The position numbers were made by a program, and so were the translations under genes. From DAOPYU01 sp942493245 (lineage in GTDB: Bacteria > Sumerlaeota > Sumerlaeia > UBA8349), in assembly GCA_942493245.1 (NCBI GenBank), contig OW818685.1, positions 3,906,001 to 3,970,000 of the forward strand: a stretch of DNA of 64,000 nucleotides, written 5' to 3'. The notes beneath the pieces are model-generated. The model did not search any database. It was not told the origin of the DNA and saw nothing but the letters and a program-made list of their open reading frames with translations. How positions within the stretch are numbered: position 1 is the first letter of the stretch; each line of letters starts with the position of its first letter. This document shows, one piece after another, positions 44,825 to 53,286 of this stretch.

Positions 44825-45985
44825 TTATCCCCCAACCGGCCCACCGGGACCACCACCCATTCCACCCGGACCGCCGACGGCGCCACCTGGCCCGCCCATA
44901 CCTCCCGGCATTGCGCCCGGCATTCCTCCCGGCATTCCTCCCGGCATTGCGCCCGGCATTCCTCCTGGCCCACCCATCATACCACCCGGGCCGATCATCA
45001 TGCCTCCCGGCCCCATGTCTCCACCGGGCGCCGCATTCACGCCATTGTTGTTTCCCCCACCGCCTTGATTTTCCTGGCCTTCATCGCGATTTTCGCGTCC
45101 CCCTCTGCGCTCTCCACGATCACCGCGATCATTCTCGTCATTATCGTTATTATCGTCGTCGTGATTGTCAAACCCGCCACCGGAACCCTGATTGTCGCCC
45201 CAGTTTCCGTTTCGGCTTCCCCCGTCGCGGTTATCCGATCCGGATCGTCTGGAACCCCTGTCCGCCGAGGTTAGATAGGAACGCTGGCGGTACTCGACCT
45301 TCCACGGCGCGTCGCCCGTCCGGCACAAACTCAACCCCACAGGCAGGTCAATCGTGGTGTTGTCCTTGGCCTTCAGAACCACTCCTTCCGTCGCGACCTC
45401 GTCTATCACCCAATCGCCGACGGTATCGCCGCTCAGGAAGGCCCCGGAAAACCGGGAATCCGACGACTCGAAGAAAATCATGGTAAAATCGTCCACCAGA
45501 AGCGCGCCCACCAGATCAATATACTCCTGCGCGGGCAGTTGAACGACCTCTTTCGCAACAGAATCGGACGCTTTTTTCTCCATCCGGTAACGACTGAACA
45601 TATTACGGTCCAGCACGACCTTATACAGATCGGGCAAACTGACCGACGAGGCGCTCGGCGCGGGTTGCGGCGACGCGTTCTGTTGAGGATTGGGAGCGGC
45701 TCGCCCCGACTGGGCATCCGCCTTCTGATCGGGGGCTTTTTCCGCGGCGACCGCCGGTTTCGCGGCGGATTCCTGCTGGAAATCCCGCTGGGCATTGCGA
45801 TTGTTTCCCTGACGGTCGGAGCGACGCTGCCGGCTCCCTCCCCGCTGACGATCCTGCGCCGCCGCCAGACTGGCCAGAACCAGCACCAGAATCAGCGTCA
45901 GAAGAGCCAGCCTCGGGAGCGAGACCCCACACACAAACCGCGGGGCGGTTGCGCGCGCGATGTTGGTCAAATTGAGGCGTTCCAT
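44825..45985 (-). CDS. GspC-like type II secretion protein with Gly/Met/Pro repeats
   Basis: 386 residues. A transmembrane helix at about 24-44 is followed by a long Arg/Asn/Gln-rich linker and a beta-rich domain (about 120-235) with LYKVVLDRNMFSRYR, YIDLVGALLVDDF and VLKAKDNTTIDLPVGLSL; this has the homology-region layout of GspC or PilP, the link between inner-membrane platform and secretin. The C-terminal third is an Asp/Arg/Gly-rich stretch and then a repeat of GGMPG/GAMPGG units, which is unusual for GspC. No PDZ domain is seen. It has AAAGGGGAT before the ATG and lies between the gspM and secretin genes. Confidence 0.65.
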   Translation of the reverse strand: MERLNLTNIARATAPRFVCGVSLPRLALLTLILVLVLASLAAAQDRQRGGSRQRRSDRQGNNRNAQRDFQQESAAKPAVAAEKAPDQKADAQSGRAAPNPQQNASPQPAPSASSVSLPDLYKVVLDRNMFSRYRMEKKASDSVAKEVVQLPAQEYIDLVGALLVDDFTMIFFESSDSRFSGAFLSGDTVGDWVIDEVATEGVVLKAKDNTTIDLPVGLSLCRTGDAPWKVEYRQRSYLTSADRGSRRSGSDNRDGGSRNGNWGDNQGSGGGFDNHDDDNNDNDENDRGDRGERRGGRENRDEGQENQGGGGNNNGVNAAPGGDMGPGGMMIGPGGMMGGPGGMPGAMPGGMPGGMPGAMPGGMGGPGGAVGGPGGMGGGPGGPVGG

Positions 45986-46053
45986 GTTTTTATCCCCTTT
46001 CCTTGTCGCGGCGTGAAAACAGCCGCCCGGAAATTCCTTTCACTGTTCGTTTA

Positions 46054-46638
46054 TTATTCTTTCGACTCCGCTGAGACTGATTTCGCCTTGACGGTGTTCT
46101 TGTTTTCAATCACCTTGATTCCCAGCGGGCCGCTGATACGCACATTGAGCGTCAGAAGCGCCCCTCGGTCGTCCTTCGAGGTCACCTCGACGTTTTCGAG
46201 CGCCAGGGCGGCCTGTTTGAACGTCTCGAGTTCATAAAGGAAGCCCGCAATTTCCTTCATCCCCCCCTCGCCGAGCACGGTCAGTTCGATTCGATTGCCA
46301 CTCTTGCTGTCCTGACGCGCGCGCGGTTTCAAATCCTTAAGATTCAATCCACTGCTTTTGCTCCACTGGTCCACCAGCGCCATCAGTTTACTTTCCGCCT
46401 CGGCGCTTTTCTCAGAAAAAGCCAGCGGCTCCATTTCCTTCCACGTCCGATCAAAACGGTCTTTCTGTTCCAGTAGCTGTTTCCCCTTCGCGACATCCAA
46501 CTCGAGTTTATCAATTTCAGCCGCGCGTTCTTTCCATCCCGCGATGGCCGGCGTCAGAATCAACCGGTCCCCGACGAAGGACACAAAACAGATAATTGCC
46601 ACCAGGGCCATGAGTGTTTCCCGGCGTTGGAGATTCAT
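46054..46638 (-). CDS. gspM: GspM/PilO-like inner-membrane protein
   Basis: 194 residues. One N-terminal transmembrane helix (about 8-28), a coiled-coil (KERAAEIDKLELDVAKGKQLL), and a ferredoxin-like domain (about 75-180) as in GspM or PilO, which pairs with GspL/PilN in the platform. The start overlaps the gspL stop by four bases (ATGA), and GGGAGGC lies upstream, so translation is coupled to gspL. Confidence 0.75.
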   Translation of the reverse strand: MNLQRRETLMALVAIICFVSFVGDRLILTPAIAGWKERAAEIDKLELDVAKGKQLLEQKDRFDRTWKEMEPLAFSEKSAEAESKLMALVDQWSKSSGLNLKDLKPRARQDSKSGNRIELTVLGEGGMKEIAGFLYELETFKQAALALENVEVTSKDDRGALLTLNVRISGPLGIKVIENKNTVKAKSVSAESKE

Positions 46639-48083
46639 TTGGCGCCTCCCGGATTCAGATTCCACTTGAAGGTGACCGTAAACGTGAGCGGCTCATTTCC
46701 AGACGCGTCGCGCGAGTCGCTTGTCAACTGGGTCACCCCTTTGGTTTTGCTCAACCGCTCCTTCAGAGCCATCCAATCGTCGCGCGACTGCGCCTTGCCG
46801 CCGATCGTCACCGAATCGAAATTCTTGATCTCGAGCCGGTTGATCCAGATGTTCCCTTCCGGCGGAAACGCCTCATTGACCACCCGGACAATTTCGAGCA
46901 CTTCCGGATCGTTTGAAAACCAGGGACGCAACGCGCGAATCTGGTCGCGCAACGCCTCGACTTTCTTGACATCCGGACTGATCTGGCCATACTCGGTCCG
47001 CAGCCGCTCGAGTTTCATCTTCTGCGGGATAACCAGCCCGAACGCTCCCAATACCAGCAAAACCGCCGCCGATCCAAACCACAGAGTCTTGCGTGACATC
47101 ACCCGGTTGAAAAAGACCTTGGCCGCCGAACGGGTCACCACCTCGAACTCCAGGGGCAACCGTTCTCCGAGCAACACCTGAGCGGCGGCAGCCGCGGCGG
47201 CGGGCGCCTTGTCGAGCGACGCGCTCCCAGGCGTCTGATCCTCGAGGTAACCGGCCAGACTCGACTGCCCGGACTCGATGGCCAGCGAGTTGGAGCCAAA
47301 CCGCGCCCGCAGATTTTCGACCACCTGGACCACACTCGACGCAGCCCCGTAAATCTCGACCCGATGGATCGTCTCGCGCACATTCTCGGGCAACTGCCCC
47401 AAAGTGATACGCAACTCGCGGGCCAGGACATCGGCGTTGCTGGACAAAGGCGTCTGCATCGTATCGGCGGACATCGGCGGGATCTGTCGCAGGGAAGCCA
47501 GCCCCCCGCCCGATCGCACGGCCAGATCTACCCCGGAGTCCCCCAGAAGAAACGCCAGCGCCCCCTGATTCGATTCTCCCGGAGCGTTCCGCAGGGCGGT
47601 CACCCCCAGGGTGATACTCACCGGATTGAGCCGCGCCGCCTTAAGCGTACGCGTCAATGCGATCAGATGGTTGGCCGGAATGGCCGCGAGCGTAGCCGCC
47701 TGCGTCAATTCATCCAGGCGGAACCGGGACGACGCGGTGATGAGTTCCCCACTCGAGAAGGGCAATTCCCGCTCGGCCCGGACCGCGAGAAAATTTTCAA
47801 TCTCGCTCTCGGGCAGGTCGGGAATCGTCACCTGCATGGAAAGCGTCCACGACAGCGGGACACACACCACACACCGCCGCTCGCGGATGTTGGCCTGACG
47901 CAAGAGGTTGCGGATCTCAAGCCCGACCACCTCCGGTTGCGTCGCTCGCGGATCCAGATCGAAGGGGGCGTTGAGCACCTGGCGAATCTGCGCCTGTTTG
48001 CCGCTCAGGCGAACGAGGGCGGCCGTGAGGCGGCTGCCATCAAAAGCCAGACCGAGGAGGGAAGTAAGTCCCTTGCGTTTCAT
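46635..48083 (-). CDS. gspL: GspL-like protein (PilM-PilN fusion type)
   Basis: 482 residues. Residues about 8-300 form a cytoplasmic actin-like (PilM-type) domain, starting LLGLAFDGSRLTAALVRL and with VCVPLSWTLSMQVTIPDLP. A transmembrane helix (about 335-355, TLWFGSAAVLLVLGAFGLVI) and a periplasmic ferredoxin-like domain follow. The layout is that of GspL, which binds GspE and GspM. An Ala-rich linker (PAAAAAAAQ) separates the parts. It has AAAGGACGG before the ATG. Confidence 0.8.
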   Translation of the reverse strand: MKRKGLTSLLGLAFDGSRLTAALVRLSGKQAQIRQVLNAPFDLDPRATQPEVVGLEIRNLLRQANIRERRCVVCVPLSWTLSMQVTIPDLPESEIENFLAVRAERELPFSSGELITASSRFRLDELTQAATLAAIPANHLIALTRTLKAARLNPVSITLGVTALRNAPGESNQGALAFLLGDSGVDLAVRSGGGLASLRQIPPMSADTMQTPLSSNADVLARELRITLGQLPENVRETIHRVEIYGAASSVVQVVENLRARFGSNSLAIESGQSSLAGYLEDQTPGSASLDKAPAAAAAAAQVLLGERLPLEFEVVTRSAAKVFFNRVMSRKTLWFGSAAVLLVLGAFGLVIPQKMKLERLRTEYGQISPDVKKVEALRDQIRALRPWFSNDPEVLEIVRVVNEAFPPEGNIWINRLEIKNFDSVTIGGKAQSRDDWMALKERLSKTKGVTQLTSDSRDASGNEPLTFTVTFKWNLNPGGAK

Positions 48084-48107
48084 TCAGACCGTCCTTTACT
48101 GCGGTTA

Positions 48108-49493
48108 TTAGTCATTTTCAGAAGATTCCAACTGCTCACGGACATCGCTCGAGAGCGGCCATCCAAGAGCGGTCCGGTCCCGCTTGTAAATCAACTTCGG
48201 CGTGGTCGCCGTAGCGTCGAACACCATCAGAGAGCGCCGCATCCCCCGCCCGTTTTCCCCCGTCGCCACCACGTCCGCGGTGATCTGCCACGATTGGTCG
48301 GTCAGATACGGCCCCGCCTTCAGGGCGCTTTCCTCATCGAGCACATTGAGCACCCAGGGCAACCCCGTTTCTTCAGAGGCGGACGAGGAGACCGAGCCGC
48401 TGTTGGTCGTTGATTTCAACGTCGCCCGGTACGACACCAGTTTCTGCGCGTAAGCCTCGCCGATTCCGGGGATGCAGGCCAGAACAGTTTCGCTGGCGGT
48501 GTTGACATTAATCAACCCCTTCCGTTCGGCGGTCCCGAGAGTGATCTCCGTGTGGATTTCCGAGTACTCGGAGGCGGTGATCTTACTCCGGCTGCAAAAC
48601 TCGAGCAGGCTCGTGAACTGAGTCGAGCCGACTCCGGCCGATTGCACAATCGCGGACGCCCGCTCCTCATTGATCTTCTCGGTCAACAGAGTCGTCAGCG
48701 CCTGCTGCGCATCGGAACCATTGAGGTCCGTTCGCGCCGTCGAACCGTCTGAACCCGTCGTCGGCTCACGGCTCCAGACCGTCAGGTACTCCAGCAGGCC
48801 CGGCTCCAATTCCCCATTACTGTTGTCAGCCGGAGCCGTTTCATTCGAGTCGTCTTCCCACGGATCCAGAATGCCGTTGAAATTGGTGTCTTCCCCATAG
48901 AGCAGATCCAGCGTCGCGCCATTGACCAGGTGCAGTTCCTCGGGCGTCTCGAAGTTCGAATTCTTGCACAGGTACGCGGGATCCTTGCGCGAATAGGTGT
49001 CGGACTCCGCTCCATCCCCCGTAATATCGCTGTCGGTATCGCGCCAGTCAATGATGGCCGCCGCCAGTTCCGTCGTCATGTCGGGCAGCAACTCGAGCAT
49101 TTCCTGGGTCGCGGTGTTCAGATTGATCTTCGACGCTTCGTCGGTCAGGCCGAAGGTCACCTCTTTGGCCGTCTCGGCGTCGTTGGCGCGCCCGACGATC
49201 CAGAACGACCCTTCTCCCACAATCACATCGTCAGCATAGTACTCATCGTCCAGAATCGGCAGAATACCCGCCGTTTCCCGATTCTCCAACACCGTCGCGA
49301 TATAACACTGCGCGCCATCGAGAATCCCTTCCGCCTGCTGAATGGCGAGCGCATTGGCCGAAGCGCGATACTCGAACAACATCCCATGACCAAAGTACAA
49401 CGCCATTCCCGCCAGACCCAGCGAGATCCAGAGCACGAGCGCCAGCGCGGCACAGCGGCGGCGGGAACAGGAGAAAACACCACCCGGCATCAT
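48108..49493 (-). CDS. gspK: GspK-like minor pseudopilin
   Basis: 461 residues. The N-terminal helix (CAALALVLWISLGLAGMALYF) lacks the Glu at +5, as in GspK. Two helix-hairpin-helix-like parts follow: INLNTATQEMLELLPDM and GLINVNTASETVLACIPGIG, both typical of the GspK head, which caps the pseudopilus tip. An Asp/Asn-rich insertion (DTNFNGILDPWEDDSNET) may bind calcium. The ATG overlaps gspJ by four bases and follows AAGGAGGTGG. Confidence 0.9.
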   Translation of the reverse strand: MMPGGVFSCSRRRCAALALVLWISLGLAGMALYFGHGMLFEYRASANALAIQQAEGILDGAQCYIATVLENRETAGILPILDDEYYADDVIVGEGSFWIVGRANDAETAKEVTFGLTDEASKINLNTATQEMLELLPDMTTELAAAIIDWRDTDSDITGDGAESDTYSRKDPAYLCKNSNFETPEELHLVNGATLDLLYGEDTNFNGILDPWEDDSNETAPADNSNGELEPGLLEYLTVWSREPTTGSDGSTARTDLNGSDAQQALTTLLTEKINEERASAIVQSAGVGSTQFTSLLEFCSRSKITASEYSEIHTEITLGTAERKGLINVNTASETVLACIPGIGEAYAQKLVSYRATLKSTTNSGSVSSSASEETGLPWVLNVLDEESALKAGPYLTDQSWQITADVVATGENGRGMRRSLMVFDATATTPKLIYKRDRTALGWPLSSDVREQLESSEND

Positions 49494-50398
49494 CGCCCGC
49501 CACCTCCTTCCGGTCCACCCTCTTGCGGTCCAGGACCGCCGCCACCCCCCTCGCCCGACTCGGGAGTCGGCGTCGCACTCCCGCCCCCTTCACTGGAACT
49601 GGAGGACGAGGTCGAGGTGGGCGCCGGCTGAATCCCCAAAGCGATCACCAACTCGACATCCGGATGTACCGGCTCGGTACTGTCTGGATTCTCGCGGAAC
49701 GAAATGATGGCTTTCACGGCCTTGGGCAAGGCATTCTCTTCCGCGCTCGAGTCCCAGGACTCCGCCCATTCTTCCCCATCGTAATAGGAAAACTCGATCA
49801 TATTGATCCCGGACAGCAGAACCTCGCTTTTGGAATCTTCGGTGGTGGAAGGCAGCAGATTGCGAGTAACAGTCCGTACTAGGAAAAGCCCCTTGGACGC
49901 CTCTTCCTGAATCCACTCGGACTCGCTCAGACCCGCCAGATCCGAATCATCCGCCCCGGTATCCTCAAAACTGTCGCTGTTTTCCAGAATATCGTCGGCC
50001 TTCTCCAGTGTGTAGGCAACCTTGAAGAGATCCCCCCAGGGAAACGACTTGTTGAGAATCCCACTGGCCGAGTTGAATTCAACCTTATCGTAGTCTGAAC
50101 TGCCGCTCCCGGCGTTTTCCCCCAGAAACGATCCGGCCAGAAGCCCCCCAGAGGGCATGGCGGCGGCGAAATCGCGTTTCATCGCCTGCAGGCAGGTCTG
50201 CAACGGTTGATCCTGCTCGAGCGACGCATTGGTCTTCTCGCGCATCTTGATGGCGGAATAAAAAGCCGACACCAACCCCACCACCAGCACCGCCAGCATG
50301 GCCGATCCGGCCAGGATTTCGATCAAGGTAAATCCCCGGCGACCGCGCCCCTGAGGGCGTCCCGAAAAACTCAAGACCGTGCGCCAGATCGTTGTCAT
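49490..50398 (-). CDS. gspJ: GspJ-like minor pseudopilin
   Basis: 302 residues with cleavage motif GRRGFTLIEILAGSAMLAV near residues 19-37. The head (about 60-260) is followed by a Ser/Gly/Pro-rich tail (SSSSSSEGGGSAT and more). In the type II system GspJ forms the tip complex with GspI and GspK. It overlaps both the gspI stop and the gspK start by four bases. Confidence 0.85.
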   Translation of the reverse strand: MTTIWRTVLSFSGRPQGRGRRGFTLIEILAGSAMLAVLVVGLVSAFYSAIKMREKTNASLEQDQPLQTCLQAMKRDFAAAMPSGGLLAGSFLGENAGSGSSDYDKVEFNSASGILNKSFPWGDLFKVAYTLEKADDILENSDSFEDTGADDSDLAGLSESEWIQEEASKGLFLVRTVTRNLLPSTTEDSKSEVLLSGINMIEFSYYDGEEWAESWDSSAEENALPKAVKAIISFRENPDSTEPVHPDVELVIALGIQPAPTSTSSSSSSEGGGSATPTPESGEGGGGGPGPQEGGPEGGGGR

Positions 50399-50844
50399 GA
50401 AGATGAACCGCTCCCGGAACCGCTTGAGGAATCCGCCTCACTCGAATCGGACTCCGTGGAACTGCCTCCCTCGGGCGCCAGAGTACTGACGCTGACGGAA
50501 TACTCCCGCCCCTGCACCGTGAAATAGACCCGCATCGTCAGGGTCACCAGACTCAGATCCGAATCCTCGGTCCACGAAGCGTTGTCGAGTTCCCAACGAT
50601 AATTCGCGTTCTGGTCACTCAGGTCGCCGCTGCGCTGCCCGTTGACCCACTCGTCCGTTATCACCATTTCGGTCAGCAAATTGTTGGCCAACCGAACGGC
50701 CTGCCGTTTGTGGCGCGCCACCGAACCCGCGCGGTTGGCGATAAGCAGAGCCTGCACCGAGATCGGCACCAGAATCGCCATGAACACCATGGCGATCAGG
50801 ATCTCCACAAACGTGAACCCGCGCTGGGCCGACCGGGCAATCAT
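50395..50844 (-). CDS. gspI: GspI-like minor pseudopilin
   Basis: 149 residues with motif QRGFTFVEILIAMVFMAILV at residues 7-26 and a small head domain including ANNLLTEMVI, as in GspI. A Ser-rich acidic tail ends the chain. It starts in a four-base overlap with gspH and stops in one with gspJ, so the minor pseudopilin genes are tightly coupled. Confidence 0.85.
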   Translation of the reverse strand: MIARSAQRGFTFVEILIAMVFMAILVPISVQALLIANRAGSVARHKRQAVRLANNLLTEMVITDEWVNGQRSGDLSDQNANYRWELDNASWTEDSDLSLVTLTMRVYFTVQGREYSVSVSTLAPEGGSSTESDSSEADSSSGSGSGSSS

Positions 50845-51395
50845 CGCGTCTCCGAGTCGTTTATCGTCTCTTCTATCAGATACTGCGCGCCTCGCCGGGC
50901 GCGCACCACGCGAAGGGTTTCGTCGCGCTGGTTACGGAACTCGATCGCCCGGATACTCAGATCGTCGAGCGAACCATCGGGATTGAACACGATGGACGCC
51001 TCCTGGCCATTGCCGCTGTCCGATGCGCTGATCTCGAATTCCAGACCGTCGGGCAACACGAACTCGAGCGGCTTGCCCTTGGTGTAACCGGTGGAACCGT
51101 CTCCGGATTGGTCCGAAGCCGTATAAAACGCCCCATACGGCTCCAGCCCATAACTCCCCGACTCCGGATCGGCCCAGACCTCCATCGCCTCCGAACGCGA
51201 GATGGCCTCGCTGCGCGCCAGACGCGTCAGCGCCAGAAACCGCCGGGCTTCCTCGGTCATCTCGCGCCCGCGAAAGAACAGCGCCAGACTCGGCGCCGAG
51301 TATGCCACCAGAGCGGTAAGCAGGGCCATGACGATGACCAGTTCGATCAACGTGAAACCCGGGGTTCTGGTGGCGCCACTCCGCGTCCGGAACAT
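50841..51395 (-). CDS. gspH: GspH-like minor pseudopilin
   Basis: 184 residues. The cleavage motif TPGFTLIELVIVMALLTALV lies at about 11-30, then the helix FRGREMTEEARRFLALTRLARSE, typical of GspH, and a beta-sandwich head. It starts two bases after the gspG stop and overlaps gspI by four bases. Confidence 0.85.
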   Translation of the reverse strand: MFRTRSGATRTPGFTLIELVIVMALLTALVAYSAPSLALFFRGREMTEEARRFLALTRLARSEAISRSEAMEVWADPESGSYGLEPYGAFYTASDQSGDGSTGYTKGKPLEFVLPDGLEFEISASDSGNGQEASIVFNPDGSLDDLSIRAIEFRNQRDETLRVVRARRGAQYLIEETINDSETR

Positions 51396-51397
51396 GA

Positions 51398-51859
51398 TCA
51401 GTTGGTCTGCTCCCAGTTGGTGATGTCATCGGCAGAACCCGCCTGCTTATCCGGCCCGGCCGAGGAAAGATCGTACCCGTTGACGTTGCGCTGCCCCGGG
51501 CATTCATAAATGTACGGAGTCCCGAACGGATCGTTGATAACCAGTTTTTTCAGGTAGGGGCCCTTCCAGTTGCTGGCATCGGAAGGCTGATCGAACAGGG
51601 AGACCAATCCGTTCTGCCCCTGGGGATAATACCCGTTGTCAATCTCGAAAGCGTCGAGCGCGGATTCCATGCCGGAAATTTCCGTTTTGGTGGCCGTCAC
51701 CTTCGCATCCTGCGAACGGCCGGCAAACTTCGGCACCACAATCCCGGCCAGGATGGCCAGAATCACCAGCACCAGCAGCAATTCCACCATCGTGAAGGCA
51801 TACCGCCCTCCCCGGCTCCGTTTCAGTCTCCAATTTCTCGCGTTTCTCTGCTGTCGCAT
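51398..51859 (-). CDS. gspG: GspG major pseudopilin
   Basis: 153 residues. The N-terminal region RYAFTMVELLLVLVILAILA is a prepilin motif with Ala at -1 to the Phe. The mature part carries MESALDAFEIDNGYYPQGQNGL, KGPYLKKLVINDPFGTPY and the C-terminal YDLSSAGPDKQAGSADDI: these are the GspG calcium-binding loop landmarks. It is the main subunit of the pseudopilus. The ATG at 51859 has GAGGGAGG upstream; a longer in-frame start would add 41 unrelated residues. Confidence 0.93.
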   Translation of the reverse strand: MRQQRNARNWRLKRSRGGRYAFTMVELLLVLVILAILAGIVVPKFAGRSQDAKVTATKTEISGMESALDAFEIDNGYYPQGQNGLVSLFDQPSDASNWKGPYLKKLVINDPFGTPYIYECPGQRNVNGYDLSSAGPDKQAGSADDITNWEQTN

Positions 51860-51978
51860 CGTCTGACCTCCCTCAGGTTTACCGACCCGCACACCGGGCC
51901 GGTGTTCCACACTTTCAGAATGGTTTCCCGGTTCCAGGCCGGGAGACGGGCGCGCCTCATACAAGGCGCCCGTTTCGG

Positions 51979-53217
51979 TCACTTAATATAGTCCTGAATC
52001 GAGAAGATTGGCAACACCATGCCGATCACAATCAACCCGATTACCGCCGCCATCACCACCAGCATGGCCGGCTCGGCCAGGGCAACGGCGGTTTTGAGCT
52101 GGCGGTCCAGATCCGTTTCCATCGTCGAAGCCAACCGGACCAGTTCCTTGTCGAGCCGGGCCGTCTCCTCCGCCATCGAGATCATCTCGATCACCGAACC
52201 GGGGAAGAGATCGCTGCAATCGGCCAGACTGGTCGAAAGCCGCTCGCCCTGCTGGACCCGCTCGATGGACTTCGTCACCGTATCCACCAGAATCTGGTTT
52301 CCCAACGACTCGCGCGCCACGCGCAAGGCCGTGATCATCGGAACGCCTGATCCGATCAACGTCCCCAGCATGCGGCAGAACCGCGTCAGGGAAAAACGCG
52401 CGGACACCGCGCCCAGAAGCGGTATGTGCAACACCCAGGATTCCCACACCCGGCGTCCCGCCTCACCCCGGAACCAGCGGCGCACCAGGACAACCAGCAC
52501 CCCCCCGATGGCCACCACAAAAAGACCGTAATGGCGAACGATATTACTGACCGTCACGATAAATTGCGTCAAAGCGGGCAACGCCGCGCCGAAATCCTCA
52601 AACATGGTCTGAAACTTGGGAATGAAAAACACCAGCAGGAACGACACCACACACACCGCCAACCCCGCCAGCACAGCCGGGTAGATCAGCGCCGCTGTCA
52701 CCTTCGACTTCAATTCCTTCTCGCGGCTCTGAAAGTCGGCTATCTGCCCCAGAACCAGGTCGAGAAAGCCGCCCGTTTCGCCCGCCTGAACCATCGCCAC
52801 GTAGATCCGCGGGAACGTCTCGGGCAGGTTGGCCATCGCATTGGCCAGCGACGACCCCTCGATCACCATGTCGTGAATCGCCAACCACTTCTCCCGGGCG
52901 ACCGGATGACTCGCCTCGTGGCTCAGCAGGCGCAACGTCCGCGCCAGCGGCACTCCGGCCGCCAGCAGGTTGGCCAGGTTCCGCGTGAAATCCTCCAGAG
53001 ACCGGTAGGGCACCTTCCCGCTGCCGGGCCACTTGAAATTCAGGGCGGCCGCCGCCGAACCGGACTTGGCCTCGCCCGCTTTGGCCTCATTCAACCCCAG
53101 CGCCGTCGCCCCCTGGCTTTCGATCTGCCGATAGGCCTCCTGGCGGTTGTTCGCCTCGAGCTGCCCCTCGGTGATCGTGCCGTCCGCCTGCAAGACTCTG
53201 TATTGAAAAAGTGGCAT
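51979..53217 (-). CDS. gspF: GspF inner-membrane platform protein
   Basis: 412 residues. Two GspF domains (about 75-200 and 275-400) each with a four-helix cytoplasmic bundle, and three transmembrane segments (about 170-195, 220-245, 375-400). Typical text is FTRNLANLLAAGVPLARTL in the first and FCRMLGTLIGSGVPMITAL in the second. It transmits force from GspE to the pseudopilus. It lies 69 bp after the gspE stop. Confidence 0.95.
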   Translation of the reverse strand: MPLFQYRVLQADGTITEGQLEANNRQEAYRQIESQGATALGLNEAKAGEAKSGSAAAALNFKWPGSGKVPYRSLEDFTRNLANLLAAGVPLARTLRLLSHEASHPVAREKWLAIHDMVIEGSSLANAMANLPETFPRIYVAMVQAGETGGFLDLVLGQIADFQSREKELKSKVTAALIYPAVLAGLAVCVVSFLLVFFIPKFQTMFEDFGAALPALTQFIVTVSNIVRHYGLFVVAIGGVLVVLVRRWFRGEAGRRVWESWVLHIPLLGAVSARFSLTRFCRMLGTLIGSGVPMITALRVARESLGNQILVDTVTKSIERVQQGERLSTSLADCSDLFPGSVIEMISMAEETARLDKELVRLASTMETDLDRQLKTAVALAEPAMLVVMAAVIGLIVIGMVLPIFSIQDYIK

Positions 53218-53286
53218 AATTTTGCCAATTCCTGGTTGTCAATTTAGATGGGACGGCTCGCCGTCCCCCTGGCGGCCCATCCGCCG

